A stretch of 64,000 nt of DNA from Labyrinthula sp. Ha. Lineage: Eukaryota > Sar > Bigyra > Labyrinthulida > Labyrinthulaceae. Positions 49,801 to 60,536 of this stretch are shown here, piece after piece. A program made the translations under genes and the position numbers. Position 1 is the first letter of the stretch. Each line of letters opens with the position of its first letter. A model generated the notes under the pieces. The model worked only from the letters and a program-made list of their open reading frames with translations, made no database searches and was not told the origin of the DNA. Location: positions 62,001-126,000 of the forward strand of contig JAALGZ010000016.1 in assembly GCA_015227615.1 (NCBI GenBank). The letters are read 5' to 3'.

Positions 49801-50546
49801 CCTTGCAAGAATGCATAGTAAAAGCAAAGGATGAAACAGGATGATACACCATTCTAGTTTAGGTAAATAAACTAACCTAAAATGTGCTACTGGTTGAGAA
49901 CAAAAAACTTCCGGAGCTAAGATCTACTTAAAAAGCAGTCTTCTCCGCAAGAGTAATATGACTCGAGCAGGGGCCGTAACTTAGCTTTAGGAATAGGAGT
50001 TCTTTATATACTCCTTAGAGAAGCTTGATGTTGAAAGAAGAATTCTGCAAGGGGATTCATTCTCAGCAGTATAAATTTGATCGCGCTTATATGTCATTAG
50101 CATGTTAATTGGGTAGCAGAAACCTTTTTGAGTGCAAATACAAAATAGGTAATTATCTTGATTTATGTAATTCGCTTGAAGTGTGATTAGTTAAAAATTT
50201 GGTCAAGGATTCAGGTGGATAAATTGTTGTCATCTTAAAACTAGAGTAATGGTTACATTTTTCAAAATTATGAAGCTACTTCTGTGAAATCTTGAAATTT
50301 TGTTTAAGTAGACTCAGCTCGGCGGAACGAGTTAGCTGCGGTGGCTTGTGGTAAATCGGTTTCAAACAAAGGTTTTTCAACATGTAGCACTAACTCTGCT
50401 AGTGTAACCACTGAGCACCGGCACTCTGTTTCCAAAAAGGTCTCATTTCTTTTATCAACGTGTGATACTTTCAATCTAAACTATTTTTAAACACCAATGC
50501 CATTAAATTACCCAACTATGAATCACGAGCCATTTTTTCATGACTC
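46850..50546. other. Spacer, no gene recognised
   Basis: About 3.7 kb without a supportable gene. A 60-codon + ORF (46982-47164) has no features. The stretch 47815-47945 is very AT-rich. Copy B of a dispersed repeat lies at 49913-49958. No RNA gene or complete mobile element seen. Confidence 0.45.
49913..49958 (+). repeat. Dispersed repeat copy B (GAKIYL-coding)
   Basis: Partner of 31287-31329; translates to GAKIYLKSSLLRKSN in the frame matching GAKIYLGNLLLKSSS in copy A. Flanks do not align by eye. Confidence 0.4.
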
Positions 50547-50562
50547 ATAACTCATGAGTTAT
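50547..50562 (+). promoter_or_regulatory. Palindrome ATAACTCATGAGTTAT before the 501-residue gene
   Basis: A perfect 16-bp palindrome ending 23 nt before the start codon at 50586, with partial repeats of its half-site on both sides (GACTCATAACTC, TTATAACTC). Shares AACTC/GAGTT arms with the element at 21222-21236. Confidence 0.45.
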
Positions 50563-50585
50563 AACTCAAATTAGTATTCAAAAGA

Positions 50586-52091
50586 ATGCAGTTTTTCAAG
50601 AGCAATAAACCCATGTTGGATACCCACGCAGAACTCGTCTCCCACACCACTTTATCTATATTTTCTATTTCGAACCCAATAACATCTATTGAATCATGCT
50701 CTTCACGGCGTCTTATTTTTACAGGAACTGCAGCAGGTTCCATTCTCGTCTTCTTTCCTAATCCGAAAAATATTCAACAAGAAACAACTTCTTTAACATT
50801 ATCAACGGACAAAAAAGACAAGAAGAATAATGCACTTTCATCGTGTTCATCAAAACAAACAAAAGAAAAGCTTCCTTCAATAGATATGGAAAGCCAAGAA
50901 CACAAGTATTCGTTTGCTTTTTTTCCTTTGTGTTCAATGACTTTCTCTGAGGCAGTTCGTTCATTGTATTTCGATGAAAAGCAGAATGAATTAGTTGCTG
51001 TTATTGGAGACTTAGGGATTCGAGTATTTGATCTTGATGATTTATTCGCAGAAAATGACGAGGAGAAAGTTGTTGAAAAGTATTTTTTTCCAACGAGTTA
51101 TTATTCGAAGAGTAAGGTTAGTCTTGAAGGGAAATTAGAAGTTCCATATTGTGTTCAAGAAAGTTCAGGTAGAAGCATGAAGAAGTCTTTTATGACAAAA
51201 CATACGATGTATAGCTTTAATAAAGCTCATTCATACAGTTCTTGTATTGAATCAAGTATAATACAAAACAAAAATGTTATCCTCTTGGTAAATAAGAATT
51301 CTAATTCTATCCTTTATTTTAACAAGAATATTTATATGAAAAGGATTCTAGAATTTAGTGATTCGGAATCTGGAACAGAAGAAGAGCAAGAGGAAAAGAA
51401 AAATACGTCTGTTCTTATTCCATATAGAAAGAGACTGAACATTAGTATGAGGAGAGAATCTGCAGTCCTTGATTTTGATGGAAAGCACATTCTAACTCTT
51501 ACATATAGAGACGATGGATTCAACATAAACATCTTACGCCTGAAGTTTGACGACATTGAAAAGCACAATAAAATGCTGCCTTTAATTGAAATGGATGTGG
51601 AAGAAGATCAGGAAAGAAGAATTGAAATTGTTACAAAAATTATTGCCAGTGATAATTCTTGGAGAAGTTATTTTAATCTCCAGAGACCTCAAAATGTCAG
51701 AATATCTGGTAATTATATTGCTTATGTACTTAATCGAAGAAAAATAAATCTTCAGATCTTAGATAAGTCAGTGGTTTCTCCAGTGGCATCTTTTGAGACA
51801 AAAAACAATATTGTGTTACTGGAGTTTATCTCTAGTTTTTTATTGATAACCTTGGACATAAAGGGAATATGTCAAGTGCTATTATTAAATAAAACAGAGT
51901 TGGAAGTTGTTTATTCTGTTCAGTTAGATTCAACAAAGTGTCAGTTCATATTCAAAATTCCCTATTTTTTTAAACTATTAACTGAGGTGAACGAAGATGC
52001 AACACTAGAACAACTTCAGAGTAGGTTGTATCTTGATTTTGTTTATTCTGATGACGCTGGTCTCCATTTGGCTTCACTCAAACTCTTCTAG
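50586..52091 (+). CDS. Uncharacterised 501-residue protein, possible beta-propeller
   Basis: A single uninterrupted frame. I do not recognise the family. Short hydrophobic beta-like stretches recur (RRLIFTGTAAGSILVFFPN, ELVAVIGDLGIRVFDLDDL, GKHILTLTYRDDGFNINILRL, GNYIAYVLNRRKINLQILD), as in WD40 or related propellers, where a strand pair ends in a phrase like IRVFD. Low-complexity Lys/Ser (about 80-105) and Glu-rich (about 258-270) loops separate them. There is no signal peptide or membrane helix, so it is probably cytosolic or nuclear. A WD-like scaffold is the best guess, unproven. Confidence 0.65.
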   Translation: MQFFKSNKPMLDTHAELVSHTTLSIFSISNPITSIESCSSRRLIFTGTAAGSILVFFPNPKNIQQETTSLTLSTDKKDKKNNALSSCSSKQTKEKLPSIDMESQEHKYSFAFFPLCSMTFSEAVRSLYFDEKQNELVAVIGDLGIRVFDLDDLFAENDEEKVVEKYFFPTSYYSKSKVSLEGKLEVPYCVQESSGRSMKKSFMTKHTMYSFNKAHSYSSCIESSIIQNKNVILLVNKNSNSILYFNKNIYMKRILEFSDSESGTEEEQEEKKNTSVLIPYRKRLNISMRRESAVLDFDGKHILTLTYRDDGFNINILRLKFDDIEKHNKMLPLIEMDVEEDQERRIEIVTKIIASDNSWRSYFNLQRPQNVRISGNYIAYVLNRRKINLQILDKSVVSPVASFETKNNIVLLEFISSFLLITLDIKGICQVLLLNKTELEVVYSVQLDSTKCQFIFKIPYFFKLLTEVNEDATLEQLQSRLYLDFVYSDDAGLHLASLKLF

Positions 52092-52319
52092 CTTACGAAA
52101 ATTGTAGGCTTTACTATCTAAAGGGGTGGTATATTCAAGACTCTAACTAGAGGAATTATTTATTAATTTCACTTTTTAAATCCTTGCGTTTTGGATTTAT
52201 CTGGGAAGTTAGTGTTAGGGGACGTAATAAAATGCTAGCGGTCAATTTCATTCATCAGACACAGAAGTGGAGCATCTGAATAAATGGCGAACTGCATAAT
52301 AGAATATTTTATTTTTACT

Positions 52320-53959
52320 TTAGAGTTGATGGTCTAGTTTTAGGATGGTCGTAGGAGTTAGGTTTGTAATTTCATCGGCGTTATGGGTTACAAGAAGTAA
52401 ACCACATTGATTTTCTTTCACCAAGAAGTTGATTAAAGCAATCAATCGTTTTCTGGAATCTACATCTAGACCGTGAAATGGCTCATCTAGTATCAATAAT
52501 TTTTCTTTATATTGGGATTGGAACAGATATCCAAAAAGAATGGTGAGAAATAACCTTCTTTGTTGTCCTTGACTTAATTTAACCACTGGGGTGAAACGCA
52601 ATTTTTTCATTCCAAAAAGCTGATCTGCTTTTGATGTTGACTCGTCCAATTCTTCCTTTAGGAGACGATCAACAGTCCATGACTGTTTGTACCTCATGAA
52701 CTCTTGAAAGAAAGAAATTTGTCTCTTTTGAGAAGAAATGAAAACTGGAAGCCGATCTAAACCTTTGAACCTAACTTTCGCAGGACTTAGTCCAACAAGA
52801 TGTACAGAATCCGTAGAAAAAGCATGATCCACTTCACCAGTAAGGTAATCAATAAGAAAGCTCTTAGCTGATCCATTCGAACCCTAAAAATAAAAACAAA
52901 ACTACAGAGTTTACTTGCAAAATGTGAAATTCACCGTTTCTAATTCTCCAGTGGTCAATGTCAATCTCCGTTTTGGTTCTTGGATGAAGCAGAGTTAAAT
53001 TTCTTACTTCAAGTAAGGTTTGAGAGAGTGGAAGTAGGTTTTTATTTATCAAAGAGCTAGCTAAGGTTCTTAGGTCAGTTTCATCGTTCGTTGACTGACC
53101 TGCGGAATGATCCATTCCGGCTAGCCGTGGTTCAAATTCATCTCGAGTAAATTCATGAACTTTTCCCTGATTAATCTCAAGTACATTTGTAATATTCAAA
53201 AGGTTTTGAATTTCATCTGCTCGATGAGAGATGAAAATGAATCTAGGGTATGATCCCTTTGCGGAGAAAAAATCAGAGTTCAAGAAACTAAACAAGTTTT
53301 CTTTTGATTTGATATCAAGGCCGTCAAAAATTTCATCACAAACTATCACCTTAGGTTGAGAAATTAGTGATTTTACTATCAGAATTTTACGAAATTCTCC
53401 AGTACTAAGTTCATGAAGCTTTGAAGGCAGCAAAGGTTTAATGTTGAGCTCTTGCACTATTTCATGAAGAAACCTATTTTCTTCCTCTGAAATTAAATCT
53501 GACGAGTCATTTGCTCTAAACCCATAATTTTGAGTTTCAAAATGCAAAAAGTTTTGAACAGAAAGATCCTCAGCTGTGAATCTGTTATAAGAACCACGTT
53601 CAAGAATGATTTTGCAGATGCTCATCAAGTTTTCTTGTTGCTCTAAAGAGATAAACCTTACATTTTTTGGAGAATTTATTATATCAGAGGCCCAAACAAC
53701 ATGTCCATTGAGTATTTGACAACCTCCATTTAAAGATTTTGTTAGTAAAGTTTTTCCTTCTCCATTCTTTGCAACTATAATCCAGTTTTGATTTTTTTTG
53801 AACGTCCAGTTTACATTTTTTAGAACTAACAATTATTAAAAAAATGTTTAAACCTGTTCTATTTTTAGTTATTTGATGAGGTTGAAGTAAGAATGAGGAC
53901 CCTCTATGCTGCCAATGCCTTAGACTGATGTTTTGGAGCTTGAATAAAAAGTTGGACAT
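52320..53959 (-). CDS. Tandem ABC ATPase without membrane domain, ModF/YDR061W-like
   Basis: Three exons, 53959-53854, 53825-52915 and 52883-52320, with introns of 28 nt (53826-53853) and 31 nt (52884-52914); 526 residues. Splicing joins KNRT to VLKNVNWTF and FHILQ to GSNGSAKS, rebuilding both nucleotide-binding domains. Domain 1: P-loop AKNGEGKT (the first Gly is Ala), signature LSTGEFRK, Walker B VIVCDEIFDGLD, switch His in FISHRAD. Domain 2: P-loop GSNGSAKS (the Gly before Lys is Ala), signature LSQGQQRR, Walker B LLILDEPFHGLD, switch VTHNADE. No transmembrane segments. Bacterial ModF (PhrA) and yeast YDR061W share this arrangement; their roles are poorly known. The start MSNFLFKLQNISLRHW gives a normal beta-strand opening. 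It is convergent with the preceding gene. Confidence 0.9.
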
Positions 53960-56512
53960 TCCACAAAAACACTAGTAATGCCATATTGCAAACCTTTTTT
54001 CTTGTTTAAACTTAGTGGAAACTCGGCTATAATTCGTTTAAACCGAGATACTAACACAATCACATAAACTAAAGTGATATCTTGAATAATAAAAGTTAGA
54101 AATATTTATTCTTTTTGAATATTAATTGTTTTTCGGAGTATACATTTTGGAGCTGAATATGCAAGGACTGTTATTCAAGGTTACATTGGGAGGAGTATGA
54201 TGATCTGGGATATCAACTTGGAAAGCACCTACAGCTTTTGCTAGTATAAAGGTAATCTATAATTCTTATGCCTTAACGTGCTCTTTTCGCTCACACCAGT
54301 GGAATAGACTCTGTAACTGAATTTGCATATGTTTAAGAATGCACAATTTTCCAGAGCGTTACCCATCTCTGACGCAAGAAGTCAGCCTTGAACGTTCTTT
54401 ATGACTAAATTCATTGAAAATTTTGATAAAGGCGAGCATAAAACCTAGGGTGTTATTTTTTCTTTGCTGTTTTACGTATTAGAATGGGATACATGGCCGG
54501 TAAATGCAGCTTTACAGGGTTTGAAAGATTTTTAGGTCTCAAGGCTCAATTAATGGCAAGAGAATAAAAATCTGAAACAGATTAACTTAGATAGTACCCA
54601 AGACTAATGGTATTAAAATTAAAATATATTATCAATTTTTTATTTAGTAAAACTACGATACAGGTTTTCGCTTTTCTGTACAAGTTTCTTCTTCAAGAGG
54701 CACAGGACTTCTTCTAAATAAATTTGATTTGTTATCGATTATGGCCAACTTCTTAAAATCATTTTATTATTCTAATCTTAGACCCATAAATGAAATATAA
54801 TTTGTGCTTTCATTCATTTTACAGGTTCAAGCGATACTTAATGGATTACCATAAACTTAGTTAGTACTCTTGATGGGAACATACTGATCTGGTTAACCTC
54901 ACTTGCCTAGAGTGTTGGCTGAAACAACTAGTCCAAGTGCCTGTTTACTCTAGCCAATTAGACAGAAAAAACGACTCGGCTGAGCGATAGATCAAGAAAA
55001 TTTATTTTTTCTATTATATTCACATTTTTCTCGGTGAAACCACAGTTGAAGAAAAGCGTTTGGCTACGTTATTAAAGCCTATTCTCCATGAGTAGCTGCA
55101 AGAAGAAATTATTTTCTTGCATTCCATTTAATAGATTATGTATAATTGAGAATTAACTTATTATTAAACCTTTGGCTTTTTCAACGAATCCTTATTGTAT
55201 ATAATTATTCATGAGAAAGTAACTGCAGGTCATTATATAAGCTGTCTACGTGAGAAAGGAAGGTTCAAATATGTAAGATGAAATCTTAGATGATATTGAT
55301 CCTCGCATATTATTTAGTTGAATAAAAAATAACAGAACCATCATGAATTTTTGTGAGGCCTGAAGTATTTAAGATGTCGGATTTTGTACCGCAAAGTTTT
55401 TCTTGGTTTGGAGCCTTGAATTGATGTAACTACCTCATTGTCTCAAACATGGAGGGGAATAACTAGTGTTGTTGCTACAGATGATGATTAGGAACAATTT
55501 ACAAAAAAACATTTTGGAGTCTTCATCTGAAATGCTAGCATTTCAAAAGGATAATTTCATATGCTTAATTTTTGTTGGATTTTAATATGCCTGAAGAGTA
55601 TTGACGGGAACGGCCCCGAGAAACAGCTACCTAGAATCTTTTGAGATTCATAGTTGACCTACATTAATGCCAAATTAAATCAAAACATACTCCTCTGAGC
55701 ATCTGTTATTCCTGCACAAGAAAAGTTTAATAGAGTGTGACTTATGATATGTGCATTGAAGAAGTCATCTAATGTTGATGCCATGGTGCACAATTCTTTC
55801 TGTTTCTGTTGGAAACCTGCATTATCTTTTTATACATTGCTGACAGCTGCAATACTGCGGCATATATGTAAAAAAAGGTATGTATATAAGAAGAATGTCA
55901 AGTAGAGGTAATAAATCTTTGTAGAATGACACAATCACATAAATATCTGTTACATGCTACATTGCCTCATCATCTGTGATGCCAGCATCATGCATAGGAA
56001 ATATTTGGAAAATGCAGATTTTTGCAGCAATTTATCTATAGGGGCCCTTCCAGCGATTTTTTTATAATGGCTAGATCTAAGTTACAGTTGTGACCCCCTT
56101 TTCTAGCTAAAGGTGTCTCAAAAAGGAAGTTACATCTACCATAATTTCACAGATGGATTAAAAGTATGTTTATAGCTATATATAAGCTACATTTTGCTAT
56201 TATTTAATCCATCGTTCAACTAACTGCTGAAACTGTAGCTTTTAAAAATACCCGATGGTCCAATCCAAGTGTTGCCAGATGATATTAAGTTTATCACAAG
56301 GAATTTTAACCTTCTTCAGAATTGTGTTCTTGAATTTTGATTTATGGTTCGTTGTAAGTAAACATCACATTTTAACTTTCTCTGAATATGTTTCTAACAC
56401 TTGAACTTAAAAACTGCCCCCCCCCATTCTTCTTTCTTCTTGTACTGATTTTCCTTACTCTTCACTGTTCCATAATTTACTTCCGGTAACATTTCTCTAA
56501 CATTAAATTATT
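53960..56512. other. Spacer, no gene recognised
   Basis: About 2.5 kb with only short open stretches. Near 54015-54050 an imperfect inverted repeat (CTCGG...CCGAG) could belong to the ABC gene promoter. A run of nine C at 56417-56425 is unusual for this AT-rich sequence. No gene supported. Confidence 0.45.
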
Positions 56513-56535
56513 TTGGGCAATGGTCATTTGGCCAA
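56513..56535 (+). promoter_or_regulatory. Inverted repeat TTGGGC...TTGGCCAA before the ROCO gene
   Basis: TTGGGC at 56513-56518 faces TTGGCCAA (about 56528-56535), itself a perfect 8-bp palindrome, about 41 nt upstream of the start codon at 56577. A looser version of the TGGGC-n6-GCCCA element. Confidence 0.35.
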
Positions 56536-56576
56536 TATTCCAAAAACCAGAATTCGACTCAAACCAGAAAAGAAAT

Positions 56577-59241
56577 ATGAAATCAATCAAACAAACGTAT
56601 GATGAAAGAAAAAGCAAACCAAAATTTGAATTAATATGGTATTCTTCTTCTTATTATTATTAATTAAAGGGATCACACTAGACGTCTCCAACCAACAAAT
56701 TTGGATAACTTCAGCGCACAAGCACATGAATTTATGCAAGAATTTCAAGCCGATGAAGAAGTGTCTGAGTTGTTGTATACATTTAGAATGTATTTATTTC
56801 AGGCTGAAATTTTGTCCTTTTCAAGTCATTGAATCAAAATTTTCAGATTTTATCCTTCTTTTCTCTGCAGTGAAAAAAATAGTGTACAATCTTCTTCTTT
56901 TTTTTGATTTTAGATTCTTCAGTTGTCACTTTAATGATGAAAACTTCAAAGATCTAGAAAAACTGAAAACTATTCAGTTAAATAGTTTAGAGTATTATTT
57001 ATTTTCTATACTTATATATTTTAGGTTTTGGGGGTGTAATATTCCTGAAGCGAAAAATTATTTTCAATTTCTAAAAATTGTGAACATGAAACATTTGAAG
57101 TAATCAAATTTTTATTTATTACATAGACTGTTTAAAAATAAAAACAGTTCAAGATTTTATTCAAGCCTATTTAAAAATATTTCTTTTAGCACAAGTTTGA
57201 AAAGGTTACAGTATTTTTTTTGATTAGAATATCTTTTTAGTATTGATGAGAGAGAAGGTGAATATTCAATGATAATTTTAGCTATAAGAAAATTCTTGAG
57301 AGCAAATAAAACCATAAATATTTTAGAGTATACTTTTTTTCTTATTTATTTTAGCGCTAATTTTCAATTCCAAACTGTTCTAGGTGAAGATATTCTAGAA
57401 TTGAATAACATAGTTGAATCACATCCTTCTATTATCAGCTTCAATATAAGACCAGTTTTAATTGAAGCTAATCATAATAGTAAAATGTTAAAGAAACTTG
57501 TTCGTTCTTCTTTACAAAAACAATATCAGGAAAGAAGAAAGTTGAACGAATTTCCAGTTTTTCTCATGGGTATATTTTTTGTTTGTGATTATTTCAAGGT
57601 GATGGAAGAACAGGAAAAACTTCTTTGTTAAGAAATTTATCAGGAAAAAAATTTGAACAAGAAGTGGAATCAACTTTAGTTTTAGAAGATACTCAAATAT
57701 TTGAAGTTGACTCTAAGAGTAAATTTAAGCCTCTTACAAAATATGAACTTAGTGTTCAAAGAGCACAAAATATGATACATTGTGAATACGAGGTTGAAGA
57801 TGAAGTAAAAAAGAGTTCGATATATAATTTAGATTTTGAAGAAGAGTTGATTACAAGAGCTATAAGTGACGCGAAATTTGTGAAAGGATTCACAACAAAG
57901 TTTTTTGCAGATTTTATATCTACGAATACTTTTCTGCGTGTTTATGATTTCGGTGGACAAGAAGTTTTTTCTTCTGTTCATCCTATTTTTATGAATCCTA
58001 AAGGTTTATACATAATTGTCTTTAACTTGACTAAACTAAAAGAAGATGATTTATTCAGATTAAAATTCTGGTATGCGAGTATAAAGAGGAATGCTCCAAA
58101 ATCACCTGTTTTATTTATAGGAACTTTCTTAAACACGTTCCTGAAAAAGAACAATGAAATAGAACTTGAAAAAGTAAATGAAACTTTGAAAAATATTATT
58201 TCAGCTGTCACTAGACAACCTGCACCTTCAAAACCAAACACTAGAGTTTTCGTACCGATTGATAATGCTGTTAGGTCAAATAATAAATATATTAATAAAG
58301 TTCGGAAGTTGATACAGCAGTTTCATTTGCAAAAGGCATATAATTTTTTGCGTCCCAGTATGTGGATAAAATCTGTTTATGTTTTATTTCTAGATAACTG
58401 TCGTGAAGAATCAAGTTATATGACAGTTCAAGAGTTTAAACTAAAAGCTCAGAAATGTAACTTTTCGGAAGGCGAAGTGTTTGAAATGCTTGAAATATAT
58501 TTAGAAGCTGGAATAATATCTTATTTTAAGGAACTTGATTTACCTGAAAATAAGAATTTTATATTTTTTGCACCTGCTTTTTTAGCTCAAGCTGTGGGAA
58601 GTTTTATTCGTGACGAAAGTTTTCATCAGCTTGCTTTTAGAACAAATGAATACGTGTTTTCAGACTATAGAAAATATGTTGATACTGGAATAATACGGAA
58701 AGATCTGTTTGTTATCTTACTTAAGCAATATTCACAGAGGGAAAGAGAATATGTTTTAAGCTTAGCTTTGCACAATTTAATTTTGTTTGTGCATCCCAAA
58801 GAAAAAAATAGTTTTATTGTTCCCGAATTACTGCCTGATGTAAACGACTCAAAAATAGAGTTCGATTTAAGACCTGATTATCTAGTGAAGACTGAAAATA
58901 TAATCTCAATTCAAAGTTTCCTGCAAATTAGTAATGTTTTTTTCAAGGAACCAAATCTTCAACAATCTTTGTTATATACGTTTTTCGCAAGATTTATTTT
59001 TAGTCCAGAAGAAATTATTGATGTTTTTCTAGTTAAAGATAGAGAGTTGGGGATTAGATTTATTGGAAGCAAGAAAAATGCCTTTTTATTGACTCTTGTT
59101 AGACAGCTAGTTGGGGAAATTAACAAATGTGAAGAAGAAGTAGACGAAGTTTTTCGTTTAGAAACAAGAAAACCTCGTTTTAGAAAGATACGCTGGTTCT
59201 TCAACAAGATGAAAAATCTTGGGAGAAATAAGAGGTCTTAA
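56577..59241 (+). CDS. LRR-Roc-COR (ROCO family) GTPase
   Basis: Nine exons: 56577-56638, 56670-56774, 56803-56883, 56914-56991, 57025-57099, 57127-57210, 57241-57327, 57355-57569 and 57599-59241 (809 residues). The eight introns are 27-33 nt and every junction keeps frame. The N-terminal third is leucine-rich (NFKDLEKLKTIQLNSL, NYFQFLKIVNMKHLKLF, STSLKRLHIDE, PSIISFNIRPVLI). The last intron splits the P-loop: VFLMG joins to GDGRTGKTSLLRN, the Roc Walker A. YDFGGQEVFSSVHPIFM is the Roc switch II, and PVLFIGTF is in the usual G4 place (GTHxD in most ROCO proteins, degenerate here). A COR-like region fills about residues 470-780. No kinase domain follows. ROCO proteins are dimerisation-regulated GTPases; the target is unknown. 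All introns lie 5' of the Roc exon. Confidence 0.9.
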
Positions 59242-60536
59242 TATTTTATTTCTTTGATCGCAAAGAGCTTTCCCTATTTCAATATATAGATCCAACTGAA
59301 CCAGTAATGAGTTATTCTTTGAAACCATTACCGCAGTCGAAGAAGAGCTTATTGGTTGCAAGAAATAAAATAAACAGGTAATCTTAGAAAATGCAGAACT
59401 GGATGGTATATTAAGAGGAACTAACTATAGAAGTATTTGTAGGCAGCTATAGAAATCAATAATTGTAAAGGTGATACATTGAGAGTTTTGAAACACAGTA
59501 ACTAAAAGTGTAGCACAGTAATACTTTTTATTATTTTTTGAAGCTTGTGCTTCAAGCCAAGACTTCTTTTCTTTTTCTTTGTTTAGCAGCACTACCCTTG
59601 ATACAAAAATTGGAAGGTGTATGTATTAACTTAGTTGAGTATCAGGGATCACTTCCAAAATATGAAGCTAGGAAAACATTTTTTTTTGTTCTTGCAAATC
59701 ATTAATCTAATAGTTTCATAAAATAGTCTTGACTTAAATCATTTTTTTGCAATACCTCACATACACCATATGAGAGTTTCCTGCAAGAGCTGTTTCTAAA
59801 ATTCTGCATGGCTAATCTTGTTGTACAAAAAATGAGTTCTTCTGAATAATTCCATGCTTTTTCCAACTCCTTTAATTTTATTCCCTTCCATAAAGAATTT
59901 TTAATCCAAATATTCCTCTCTTAAATGATTATAGAATTTAGTTTCTTCATAGTTTAACCATTTCCCATGCACTATGCTAATCTGGTTATTGTACGTAGTT
60001 GTGTAACAATCATTTTATATCCTAGGGTTATGTTTGCATATTTCAGTAACTTTGTCTTCATCAACAGCTGTCTCATATGGGTCACCAATTAATTACCTCT
60101 TATGAAAACCAAAATCCTTTTTTTTTTCTGAAACTCTTTAACCAGAGAAACAAAAGAAAATGTTTCATATTCATTTTTTGAGATAAATAAGTGTACAAGA
60201 AAGTAGCAAGAACAATAAGTAAACGACATGGAGGTAATAGAAACCTATTCTAGCTTGGATTAACAAGAACCGTATACCCCCGCAATACCATTTTATCCAC
60301 AACTAAGAATGGATTAATGATCATTTAAACTTGATTCGTTAGATATTAAAAAAAGGTTTGAAGCATTAGCTCTTGTTTTTCACAGCCAGTTTTCGATTTG
60401 GAAATGTTTAGAGAATACATTCCCAAGTTGAGACCTCTATTTCTCCTTATGCAACCCAGTAAAGCGTCGTTTCAATTAATTCAAACACGTTTACGAAAAC
60501 ATGATATAAATGCACAGGTACAAAGACTCTTATAAT
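59242..60536. other. Spacer between convergent genes
   Basis: About 1.3 kb. The first 200 nt contain two short coding-like + strand frames (about 59245-59380 and 59375-59450) that could be an additional exon of the ROCO gene or decayed sequence; I could not join them by a convincing intron. The rest is AT-rich with no feature. Confidence 0.4.

Noticed and set aside
52320-53959. Two separate single-domain ABC genes
   Set aside because: A 31-nt intron joins them and rebuilds the second P-loop.
56417-56425. Run of nine C as a functional element
   Set aside because: A lone homopolymer; could be slippage or a sequencing feature.
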